NCBI GenBank assembly: GCA_903772945.1
Contig: CAICTM010000386.1
Location: 1 to 64,000 of the forward strand
Length of the DNA stretch: 64,000 nucleotides
Direction of reading: 5' to 3'
Origin: Seminavis robusta
Lineage: Eukaryota > Bacillariophyta > Bacillariophyceae > Naviculales > Naviculaceae
Part shown: in pieces, positions 35,298-44,106 of the stretch
How the letters are laid out: every line of letters starts with the position of its first letter
How positions within the stretch are numbered: the first letter of the stretch is position 1
Notes under the pieces: generated by a model
The model's input: the letters and a program-made list of their open reading frames with translations, nothing else
What the model was told of the DNA's origin: nothing
Database searches by the model: none
Made by a program: the position numbers and the translations under genes

Positions 35298-35704
35298 AAC
35301 GTACGAAACAAATAGAGTAAAACTTTTAGGAATGAAGGCTGTTTGGGCCCAAACTACATGCTTCTTTGTACCGGCAGTGCCAACCCTGGGCATCTCCTGA
35401 CTAGCCTAGAGTAGAGGAATACAGAACGTACGAAACAAATAGAGTAAAACTTTAGGAATGAAGGCTGTTTGGGACAAACTACTTACTTGTTATCTATCTA
35501 TTGACAAACACTGAGTGTGGGTGGGATCCAGTAGGGTGTCTACAGGCTTCTTTATACCGGCAGTGCCAACCCTGGGCAGGCACCTCCTGACTAGCCTAGA
35601 GTAGAGGAATACAAATAAATGGAGTTTTGGATTGTTCTACTAGCTAGCTATAGAGTAGAGGAATACAAATAAATTGAGTTTTGGGTTGTTCTACTAGCTA
35701 GCTA
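35298..35704 (+). repeat. Local tandem duplications, two nested sets
   Basis: A unit beginning CGTACGAAACAAATAGAG and ending GTAGAGGAATACA occurs twice (about 35299-35424 and 35425-35612); the second copy has about 60 extra bases. A second unit of about 53 bp, AGAGTAGAGGAATACAAATAAA(T)(G/T)GAGTTTTG...CTAGCTAG, is repeated at about 35598-35650 and 35652-35704. The segment GGCAGTGCCAACC(C/A)TGGGCA...CTGACTAGCCTA also occurs downstream of the 5'-nucleotidase gene near 43838, so the block predates the segmental duplication. Confidence 0.75.
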
Positions 35705-35975
35705 CTATAGATACTGCAGCTTCGTCTGAAGATTCGGACAGAACGCAGCCAGAGCCCGAAACCACTGCTCGTTTTCTTTTGCTGTATTATACTGTACAGT
35801 GTAGTACTTTTCAAAGATTCGACTCCGTCTATACTATCGTATGCACAGAGACACGTCCGAAACTCATTCTGGTTGCAACAGCCATACTTCACTCAGTAAA
35901 GAACGCGTTGCGATCGTAGCTATCATCACGATGAGGAAACTTGTTGCCTTCGTTGATGCTGCGCTGACATGACCT
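35530..35975 (-). pseudogene. Relic of 5'-nucleotidase 3' end and flank
   Basis: This stretch aligns by eye with 43804-44185, the 3' flank and last codons of the intact 5'-nucleotidase gene. Shared text includes CTTCGTCTGAAGA...CGGACAGAAC and GATGCTGCGCTGACAT. On the minus strand it still encodes GHVSAASTKATSFLIVMIATIAT, parallel to GYVSAASTMTTNSLILGLIATST at the C-terminus of the intact enzyme. All upstream exons are absent, and similarity stops near 35975. It is therefore a truncated duplicate left by a deletion within the left unit of the segmental duplication. Confidence 0.75.
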
Positions 35976-36350
35976 TCCCGCCCTTCGTTCAACTATAATG
36001 ACACAAGGGTTGAGAAGGACTGCCAGAGTCGTCGCTCCTGAACCACTCAAGCAAAAGAGACATTTGATCCGTTCAGGCATCCATGAAAGGGGTCAATGTC
36101 TAATGAGAGAAGGCCCATTTTCGTCCTTGGGTTCATGAAGAACTGATCAAGCTCCTTTTGACCGACCTTTATATTTGTAATGCGGATCGCTAGCTAGGTA
36201 GACCAGCGCACGCAAAAGCCACGAACAACGTCGTTGCTCATGTTATTTCCAAGACCTAACTAAGAGATCACATTTCTTTCGTCATTTTATACTGCTATGT
36301 GTGCTAATTACAATAAATATTCAATATAGACACAATGCCTTCGAATTCGA

Positions 36351-39300
36351 CTACCAGTAGCAAGACACGCCCACGTAGTCGCACAGTTCTTGCAGTTCAT
36401 CCATTGCTTTGTCGTCGCTGGATGCGGCATGGTCTGATTCTGCGGCAATAAATGTGGGATAGTCTAAAGGCAAAGGCTCAAAGTCATCGGACGCTTGTGA
36501 ATTGTCAATGAGCTGACTGAAAGTATCAAACAAAGACGGTTCTTGTGGCGGTTCGACCTTGACAATTTCAACGTGATCTGGAGTGCTATTGCTGTCCGTC
36601 TTATTGCGTTCGAATGTAGACTGGCGAGTGACGATAGAGACTGTGCTCATGGTCTCAGCTTCTTTTTCTTCTTCTTCTTGTTTGGATGTCTCAGATTGAT
36701 CTGGGGAGTCTGATTCATAGGTATCAACACGGTATTGGATGCGGGCACGAGCCTTGGCCTTTGTAGACGATGGATACTGCTGATCCAGGAGATCTCTGAA
36801 TGTCTGACCAATCTTTTCCTGCAATGCCAGATGAGCAAGGCAATGTGAGAACATTGCTATCAAAAGGGTACACGTTTAATGCGTATTAACGATTCACGCC
36901 CTGTTAAGGGTTTATTCACACCATATTAACAGCTTTAACAGCTTAAAGTTAACAGGCGCAACAAATTCCAACTCATTTCACTGCCGTTCAAACTCCGACG
37001 ATGGCGCTCTTTTGCACTCCTTTAACAGTATTGTGCGGCTTTAGAGTGAAGCCAACATGTGTGTGGAGCCCTGTGCCAGCGGAGTTGGGCTGGAGAGGGC
37101 TGGAAATTTGGTATCAACGGTCCTCTGATTGTTGTTTGCCTCACCGTCGATATAGTTGTCGGAACGCATCATTGCGCTCAAGATGGAGCGTGAAGGACTC
37201 GTCTACAAGGCCCTAGAGGTCTATAGAAACATCCCAGAATGGGGTGAGACATATCTGTCTCGAGAGGAGTGCCTTATTGCTGTTGGAATGAACGCGAATG
37301 ATGCTGGATCTGAGGCAGCTAGAAAACAATTTGACCGGAGACGCACGGGGATGGAGCAACGCTATGGTCGTCCGGAGCTTCCAGACACCATTGAAGCCAA
37401 CACCAAGCGAGCAGTATTCCTATGGCAGCGCATTGTTGAAATCCCTAGCACGGGAAGGAAGCTAACACAAGCCTATGCCATGGAATTGGCAGGATTTTCG
37501 AAAGAGAACCGAAAAGCTGGGGCGCAGTACATGAAAGTTAGTCGAGCGATCAAGACGTTCCAGAAGAAGCAAGCTCAACAAACTGCTCCTGTTGACGATG
37601 TCCCTCCGGAGAATCCAGTCCCTGCAGCTCCAGCTCCTGCTGCTAGGGTGCCAACTGCAGCCGCTGTCAGGCCTACCGGTAGGGTTCCAACTGCAGCCGC
37701 TTCCAGATTCACTGGACCAGTGCTCGAGGTCGAGTTTGATGATTCCAGTGATGCTTTGTTGTCTCCCATTTCAGCTATTGAGGAACCGAATGCTGCGGTT
37801 GTAACCTTTGATGAGGACAAGGAAGAAGCCTCTTTCTTCAACACACCACCAAACTTTCACAACACACAAATGAACCTCCTCTTTGATGAGGTTTATTGTG
37901 GCAACAGCTTGTCGACTGCCCCCACCACCAAGCCATCCAATAGCAGTATCAAGTCGAATGTTGAATGGAAAGGCGCAAGGAAGCCTCAAGGGAGCGTTCG
38001 CAGTGCGGTTTCTCACCTGACAACGTCAACTGACACCCGTCGAACCAGCAAGGCAGCTCAAATTGAAAGGCAGTCACGCCGAGAAATTGACAATATCCGA
38101 AAGTCAATCTTCAAGGCAGCTACCGTGATCTACAACGCGGTTCGGTTGAACGAAAATACGCTGTCGATTTTCAAGTCTGCAGAAGCCGTCGCAACAACGT
38201 TTAACAACCTGATTGGAATTGATTGTCTTTCGGGAAGGGAGCTTCAGACAGCCGTTGCCAGAGGCGACATCAACAAGTCTCCGCCTCGGCTTGGCCGACA
38301 GGGTGAGGTTCCGATCGATGTATTCAAGTCGTTTTGCTCTGCCGTCTTCACAGCATGTGCTATTGAGCAAGCAAACTGCAAAGATAGATCAAATCGTGAG
38401 CAAATGAAGAGTGCGGTTGGAGAAATATTGAATGGAAAGAGGCGAGCCGAAGGCCTGCCAGACATGAACGATGCTCGATTCTATCGTCGTATTGAAGAGG
38501 AGATCTGTCATCTTCAGGATTTAACAAAGGCAGACAGCAGAGAGTCTCTTCGTGTGCTCTGGTTGACTTACCAGTCACAGCTTCGTCACTATGAGAATTG
38601 GGAGCATCATGCAGTCGATCTTGGATTTGCTCGAGAGCTTACAGAAGACGAACGTCCAGCTGAAGATGGCTACATTGTGTGGCATCCAGATAGGCTCTCA
38701 CATGTTCTACAGTTTGATGAGATGAACCTTGCTCTAGAGGGAACAGATGCTTCGATTGGTGGAAGAGAGAGTCTTATTCCATCGGCATCACGAGTAGGAG
38801 TCAAGGAGGCTGGCCAAGCAATGGAAAAGAATGGCGCATCAATGACAGTCATGTTCGGAGTTAACTTTGCAGGCGAAGCTTTGCCACCACTGCTCATCTT
38901 TCCAACCAAAGCAAAAGATCCAAACAACTATAAGCTCAAGGCCGACTTTGCTGCATCCTTGCCACAGATGAAAGCCAAATATGGTTTCAACGAAGAGAGA
39001 TACCACAACGTACCATTTGCCATGAATCCAAAGGGAGGCATGACAGGAGACATGCTATATGAATACTTTGTGCGTTGTGTCCTTCCTCTCTATCCGCAGA
39101 GTGCCGACAATGCTGATGGTCGAGTGTTGGTGAAGCTTGACTCTGGTCCTGGACGTCACAATTGCAAGTGGCTTGCCAAGCTGCGATCTGTCGGCTTTCA
39201 TAGTTATCCAGGAATGCCGAATGGAACATCCACGGGGCAAGAACTTGACCAGATGTTTGGCTATCTGAAGAAACTTATATACGACAATCGGAATAAGCTT

Positions 39301-42300
39301 TGGGCTTCACGATTCCGTCTTGAAGGCGAAGCAGCGGCCTTATCAATGTCTGACATTGGTGTCATTATCTTTGGCGGCGTTGTCACCCTGACTGATGGCA
39401 GTAAGCTTGAGCTTGTGAATGCTTTCTCTGAAGCGATGGATGCCAACCACATTCACAAGGCGATGGACAAATGTGGCTACTGCCCGAGCACTCGCAGTAC
39501 ATTGACGTCATCGCAGATTCGACATGAAGTCGTGGAGACGGAGGATGGGGATATTGATGCGGAAGCCGACCCATACGGATCGCTTCTTGATGAGCTTGAA
39601 CGGCAGAACCGAGAGGCTTGTCGGGCCCTTGAGATTGCAGGATACGAATTGGCTGACACTCTTCGGCGCTCAATCAACAGAGTGACCGAGAACCAAGTTA
39701 GAGGAAGGGCATCGTCCGTGACGTTGCCAAACACAAGAGAGAGACAGGATGCCATTATGAAGGTTTCAACTGCGGGCGGTTGGTTTCATGTAACGAATGG
39801 TGGTGGTCCCATGACTTGCGATGATGCTTTGATTGCCTTTGCCCGGAAGGATCAAGAAAAGCAAGTAAAAGAGCTAGAGAAAAAGAAGAAAGTGTTCATG
39901 GCATACGAAAATATTGCTGCTGCTGCCAAGGAGTTAATGGAGTCTCGAAGAGACTTTTCGAAATGGAGGAAGCCAGAGCTACAGCTAGCAATTCAATGGA
40001 AGCAAGGGCCGACTCCAACCGCACCAAACAATGAGAAAACTGATGGAAAAAAGGATGGGCTTGTAGCCCTTTGGAGAAACAAGTACAACGAGATACAAGC
40101 ACCAACAGACGAGTGGACGGAAGCCGATGAGGACAGACTTGAAGATCTACGAAATGGAGAGATCGAATGCTTCGAAACTGCCACCGGCTTGAAGCATTGC
40201 TTTGAAACCGAAGACGAAGGTATTGCTCTACGAATTCTATCTTTCAACAAGCAGCGTCGAAAGAAAGTGTTGCTCCGAGTGATTGAACAGCTTCAGGAAG
40301 GCGAGTGGGACGATATTCAGATCGACGTTCCATGAGCGAATGACTACACGTGTGCTAGTATGATTGTGCGCACGAGTGTCCTTCTCATAACTGTAATTGG
40401 AGATTAAGCAATCTATAGTCGGCCATTATAATCATGTTTTCCACTGCTCTCTTTCATTCAAATAGAGGACGATTGCGTTCTTACATCTCGCCAATCAGCT
40501 CTTGGTATTTCATGTTGGCATCAACAACAAGCTTCGCCCACTCCACGGCCGTTTTGAGGATCTTTCCTTTATCGATATCTGCTGTCTTGGGGGCAAAGAC
40601 TTCCATTCGAAGGATATCCGAATGTTTCATGGCGTCCTCCTCAAACATGAACTTGATCACAACCGTCCGAGTGGCTAGCCCAGAGGTTTCGCTCTTCCAT
40701 TTGAAGCTTTCAGTCTGCCATTTCATGCGGGTTGTCAACCGTAACTCCTGTGTCGTAAGGAGCTTCGACGTTGCAAAATCCTTTGGCTTGCACTCATGAA
40801 CGTCATCCTTAGCAGTCTGCTCATACCCTGTCACATGCATCCGGAATTTGACTGAGTCGCCAAATCGATCAAAGGAAATGGAGGTTGCTTTCATTTGCAT
40901 TGTTTCTTGCGCCATTGTTCCGTCTTGCGATTTGACACAGGATCTCCACGTAATTAGAGGATGCCGCATTTCACTCCCAGGACCACCCATCCTTTCTAGA
41001 TCATCAGCAGGACGAATGCGCACAATGGTATTCCATTTCGGCGTGCCGAAAGAAAAAGAAGCGTCGCTCATTGTCGGATTGGTTTGTAAATTGTGCCGAA
41101 TAAAGGTTCCGACAAGCGATTGCATCCGACGCTTCCGACAAGCGTTGTGCTGCTGTTTGATAACTGCTTGCTTCGTAAAAGAATGCCAATCCATTGGCGG
41201 GGAAATATCTACGTGCACTGAGTATGGCAGGGCTCACTTTCCCCACGAACAGCAGATCATTCTGTGCCGTGTAAAGAAGGCTCCAACCGAAGAGCAAATC
41301 AGGCACACCGCACCAACAGCCTTTCGATTGTCGCATAATTTCGATCGACCGCATAATTTCCGACCGAGAGCAACACAATGGCGTTCATCGTTTCTAACAC
41401 TTTTCTTTTTACCCCACAGCGTCCCACAGCTTTGCCTGAAGATGATGTTGCTGCGATCGTTGCTGCCATTCAACAAGCACTCGCTGACGCTGTCAATGGC
41501 GGAACCAACGCAAGTTTGTGCATCCACATTCACCCAAACCATTTTCTTTCGAACGGAGGTCTTACATTCTTGAATGGACTTGAAGGTACAATCACATCAC
41601 AGTCCATGCAACACTTGGAGGTGGTCTCGGATCAAGGAGGACGCAACGTCCTAGTCCAATTTGTCGGCGGTGGCACTCTTTTTGCGGTGGCTCATCACGT
41701 TGACGACAATGAGGCTCCAGCTGAAAAAGAAGAACCTACTGGCAATGAAGATGATGGAGACGACAATGAAGGCAACGGAGAAGAGGGAGACGACAGTAGC
41801 AGCGGAAGTAGCACTCGTTTTGAACCGGACGATGATTCGGATGATTCTTCTGACTTTCGACGGGGCTTTCCAAGGTCTTAGCCAGCTCACAGTGTAACCA
41901 AGCCACTTCTGCATGGACCCCCACTTCTATGACAAGCAGTCAGTGCTCATGGACTCCAAGGAAGCCGCTATAGACGTCGATCGGCCGTTCCCTTGGCCAT
42001 TGTCAGAGTTTGTTAACTGCTGTTAACTCATGTGAAAACACGATCTGTGAAGTTGTTAACTCTGCGTGTTAAACCTTAATGCCGTTGTGATTCACGCTTA
42101 ACGCCCCCATAGAAAATGCGTTAATTAACTGTCCGCTGTTAATCCGCATTAAACGTGTACCGGTAGCACAGCAGCAGTGTTCTTTTAAGCGAGTTCCGTT
42201 CGTACTTTAGCTGGGCGGTCTCCCACTTCGTGCCATCGATTGTGGATGAGTTTGACGAATCCACCGTCCGGACTTGCATGTCGGATGGAATTGCTGATTT

Positions 42301-42526
42301 TGCTAACGATTTGAGACTTGTGGTACTTGGTCAATGCATCGACGTAGGCATCCCTGTTCATCCTGACAATGGCACGGAACCTCTTGTTGCCAACATGATC
42401 GAACGCTTGCTTTCCTCGAGCGCAGATAACATCATACGGGCCTGGTCGAAAGCTAGGATGCAACATTCGCTTTCCGTTTGGATTGGCATAGGTGTGGGCA
42501 TTTCCATCAAAGTAGTTTTTGTTCAT
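36351..42526 (-). CDS. DUF6824 protein, copy A, intron hit by transposon
   Basis: Exon 1 is 42206-42526 and exon 2 is 36351-36818; they join in phase 0 at PAK-EKIGQTFRDLL and give 262 residues. The start MNKNYFDGN was chosen because the ATG used by sister copy B is out of frame here. Residues about 25-120 (RPGPYDVICARGKQAFDHVGNKRFRAIV...VGDRPAKVREKIGQTFRDLL) match the diatom domain DUF6824, whose function is unknown. The rest is acidic and disordered, with an EEEEKEAE run and PPQEPSLFDTFSQLID. The 5,387-nt intron contains a whole DNA transposon; without it the intron would be about 98 nt, against 96 nt in copy B. Splice sites look intact, so it may still be expressed. Confidence 0.8.
36871..36890 (+). 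repeat. Left terminal inverted repeat of the transposon
   Basis: CACGTTTAATGCGTATTAAC, preceded by TA. It pairs with 42138-42157 with one mismatch (T against G in the right-end complement). Confidence 0.85.
37183..40335 (+). CDS. DDD transposase of the transposon
   Basis: The first ATG gives MEREGLVYKALEVYRN and a 1,050-residue product in one uninterrupted exon; the frame is open nine codons further upstream but without an ATG. The N-terminal 130 residues are basic and helical, a likely DNA-binding part. Residues 140-300 include a Pro/Ala tandem (PAARVPTAAAVRPTGRVPTAAA). The catalytic core has D512 in HVLQFDEMNLAL, D653 in VLVKLDSGPGRHN and D689 in NGTSTGQELDQMFGYLKKL, a DD35D pattern. The last motif matches the (S/T)xxxQxLDxxxxxxLK end of DDE_1 transposases. 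A 360-residue C-terminal extension contains a coiled coil (about 885-915). It should cut and rejoin the element ends. Confidence 0.82.
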   Translation: MEREGLVYKALEVYRNIPEWGETYLSREECLIAVGMNANDAGSEAARKQFDRRRTGMEQRYGRPELPDTIEANTKRAVFLWQRIVEIPSTGRKLTQAYAMELAGFSKENRKAGAQYMKVSRAIKTFQKKQAQQTAPVDDVPPENPVPAAPAPAARVPTAAAVRPTGRVPTAAASRFTGPVLEVEFDDSSDALLSPISAIEEPNAAVVTFDEDKEEASFFNTPPNFHNTQMNLLFDEVYCGNSLSTAPTTKPSNSSIKSNVEWKGARKPQGSVRSAVSHLTTSTDTRRTSKAAQIERQSRREIDNIRKSIFKAATVIYNAVRLNENTLSIFKSAEAVATTFNNLIGIDCLSGRELQTAVARGDINKSPPRLGRQGEVPIDVFKSFCSAVFTACAIEQANCKDRSNREQMKSAVGEILNGKRRAEGLPDMNDARFYRRIEEEICHLQDLTKADSRESLRVLWLTYQSQLRHYENWEHHAVDLGFARELTEDERPAEDGYIVWHPDRLSHVLQFDEMNLALEGTDASIGGRESLIPSASRVGVKEAGQAMEKNGASMTVMFGVNFAGEALPPLLIFPTKAKDPNNYKLKADFAASLPQMKAKYGFNEERYHNVPFAMNPKGGMTGDMLYEYFVRCVLPLYPQSADNADGRVLVKLDSGPGRHNCKWLAKLRSVGFHSYPGMPNGTSTGQELDQMFGYLKKLIYDNRNKLWASRFRLEGEAAALSMSDIGVIIFGGVVTLTDGSKLELVNAFSEAMDANHIHKAMDKCGYCPSTRSTLTSSQIRHEVVETEDGDIDAEADPYGSLLDELERQNREACRALEIAGYELADTLRRSINRVTENQVRGRASSVTLPNTRERQDAIMKVSTAGGWFHVTNGGGPMTCDDALIAFARKDQEKQVKELEKKKKVFMAYENIAAAAKELMESRRDFSKWRKPELQLAIQWKQGPTPTAPNNEKTDGKKDGLVALWRNKYNEIQAPTDEWTEADEDRLEDLRNGEIECFETATGLKHCFETEDEGIALRILSFNKQRRKKVLLRVIEQLQEGEWDDIQIDVP
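40481..41194 (-). CDS. Accessory protein 1 of the transposon (237 aa)
   Basis: The product begins MDWHSFTKQAVIKQQHN; a second plausible start at 41071 gives MSDASFSFGTPKWNTIV. Its C-terminal 190 residues alternate beta-like strands and basic segments (SISFDRFGDSVKFRMHVTGYEQ, RTVVIKFMFEEDAMKHSDILRMEVF) and end in a helix (AVEWAKLVVDANMKYQELIGEM). No catalytic motif, zinc finger or membrane segment was recognised. It runs opposite to the transposase and tail to tail with it (145 bp apart), and diverges from accessory gene 2. Being enclosed by the inverted repeats, it is probably cargo or a helper of the element. Confidence 0.65.
   Translation of the reverse strand: MDWHSFTKQAVIKQQHNACRKRRMQSLVGTFIRHNLQTNPTMSDASFSFGTPKWNTIVRIRPADDLERMGGPGSEMRHPLITWRSCVKSQDGTMAQETMQMKATSISFDRFGDSVKFRMHVTGYEQTAKDDVHECKPKDFATSKLLTTQELRLTTRMKWQTESFKWKSETSGLATRTVVIKFMFEEDAMKHSDILRMEVFAPKTADIDKGKILKTAVEWAKLVVDANMKYQELIGEM
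41378..41881 (+). CDS. Accessory protein 2 of the transposon, acidic tail (167 aa)
   Basis: The product starts MAFIVSNTFLFTPQRPTALPEDDVAAIVAAIQQAL. Residues 1-105 look folded, with an amphipathic helix and strands (ASLCIHIHPNHFLSN, MQHLEVVSDQGGRNVLVQFVGGGTLF). Residues 110-165 are an extremely acidic tail of Glu, Asp, Asn and Ser. No known domain was recognised. It diverges from accessory gene 1 with less than 200 bp between starts, suggesting a shared promoter. An acidic tail of this kind could bind basic DNA-binding proteins such as the transposase, which is only a suggestion. Confidence 0.65.
   Translation: MAFIVSNTFLFTPQRPTALPEDDVAAIVAAIQQALADAVNGGTNASLCIHIHPNHFLSNGGLTFLNGLEGTITSQSMQHLEVVSDQGGRNVLVQFVGGGTLFAVAHHVDDNEAPAEKEEPTGNEDDGDDNEGNGEEGDDSSSGSSTRFEPDDDSDDSSDFRRGFPRS
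42138..42157 (-). repeat. Right terminal inverted repeat of the transposon
   Basis: GTTAATCCGCATTAAACGTG, followed by TA and then an ACCGGT palindrome of the host intron. The inner neighbour 42114-42131 repeats part of the motif and can pair with it as a hairpin. Confidence 0.85.
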
Positions 42527-44106
42527 GTTGTTGAGTGTGTTGGCATTGCTGCATTGTGTGTTCGCAGTTGTGGTGGTTGTTGCTTCGTTTTGGTACAAAT
42601 TGTGAGAAGTGACAGGAGGATCGCAGGGAACAAGCTTCTCTTTGAGAACATGTAGCCATGCTTATTTATTTAGTCAGAAGGGGTGTGGCGTGGTAGAACT
42701 ACTTGTAGGTGACTTTCCACTGCGATCCACAACTTGGTACCAGTATGCTGTCGTGTCAAAGTTTGCTTGCAGCTTCCAGGGTCAATCTTCAAAGCATATT
42801 TGGGGGTGACAAGGCTATCGCTGAAACGCGGCTTGACCCCCTGAAAAAGAGGGGTCCATGCTGGTTCGATGAGCTACCGGTAGCTGACACAGCCACAAAA
42901 CAGCTCACAACTCGAGCAGCCATTTCCGGTCGGGTGGAAATAGATTTCCGAAGAACATCCCTTCTCTGCCTGCAGATTAAATCATACAAGACAACAGGGC
43001 ACTGGGACACCTAACTTCGACAATTTCTACTAGTAGCAAGTATCGAACAACTACATGTACATGTACATGAGCTTTATGTCATACACACAAGAAAAAGGAC
43101 CCTTTCCACCAATTCCAAGTACATGCACCATGTAGGGCATACCGTACCTAAGGTACATGGTACCGGTACACCGGTACTGTACATGTATGACATAGCCATG
43201 ACATACATTGTATTAATTAATAGCTTGTGGACGCAGCTGTGGATTCGTGGATGCAGAATTCGAAAGTTCGAAAGAGCATCCCTTCCTTGCCGAACGATGT
43301 TTTGTTAAATAAGTACTACATAAGTAATAATTTTGCATGACAAAGGACTCTAGCTGTCTATGCATACGTGTGCGGTAGCTGTCTAGTAGGTGGTAGAATT
43401 GCTGAGGTAGCCGAAGGGACGCTACTGTAGCTACTACAGTACATGTATTCGTTCGGGCAGGATTCTGAGCTGATTCTGACACTTTTGTTCTCTTGACAGC
43501 ACCCAACACGCTTCTGATTTTTTGTGTTTTGAGCTGTTTTGTGTTTTGTGCCTTTGAGCTGCCTTTGCACTTTGCACTCTGCACTTTGCAATTTGCACTG
43601 GTCTACAGTCCACGGTACGGTACTGTACCGGTACGCCTTACAGTTCTTTTACATTAAAATTTGTAGAAGCACGCACCTTTCGGTACACGTGTACGTGTAC
43701 GACTGCACCAGCGGAACATTTATTCAGAGAATATTCCCTGAGTAAGCATGTTCCTTGAGCCAGTCTTGACTCGACTCAGTCAACTACATGTACATTTAGT
43801 CTACATGCTTCTTCGTTCCGGTACGTGTACAGTACTGGCAGTGCCAACCATGGGCATCTCCTGACTAGCCTACTAGAGGAATACCTCACAAAGTTTGGAT
43901 TGTTCTATCTAGTAGCTAGCTTCGTCTGAAGACCCGGACAGAACACAGAGCTCGAAATCACTGCTCGCGATCTTATGGTTGCTGTAGTATGGTCATACTT
44001 TTTCTCAAAGAATGATTCACTCTTCAGTATGCACAGGTACAATCTTTCTGGTTTGTCAACAGCGAAACTCTCAAAACTGTCTCACATGCAAGACTTCACT
44101 TTGAAC
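42527..44106. other. Intergenic, upstream of DUF6824 copy A
   Basis: The part up to about 42890 aligns with the region upstream of copy B (49757-50050), including CTTGACCCCCTGAAAAAGAGGGG-like text, so the promoter region was duplicated too. Further right are ACATGTACATGTACATG (about 43049-43066), GGTACCGGTACACCGGTAC (about 43158-43175), a TTTGCAC-type short tandem (about 43563-43600) and, from 43800, the 3' flank shared with the relic at 35530-35700. No gene is supported. Confidence 0.55.

Larger units (their letters stand above)
36871..42157 (+). mobile_element. Three-gene DDD DNA transposon, pogo/Tc5-like, apparently whole
   Basis: The 5,287-bp element has 20-bp terminal inverted repeats: left end CACGTTTAATGCGTATTAAC, and a right end that is its reverse complement with one mismatch. 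It is flanked by TA on both sides, consistent with a TA target duplication. Comparison with the empty intron of the sister gene at 49322-49417 confirms the boundaries. TTAAC/GTTAA words are dense in the outer 150 bases of both ends, and the right end can fold a hairpin around ATGCG and CGCAT. It carries a long transposase gene (plus), an accessory gene (minus) and a second accessory gene (plus). All three frames are open, suggesting recent activity. TA duplication plus a DDD triad points to the pogo/Tc5/Fot branch of IS630-Tc1-mariner. Confidence 0.85.
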
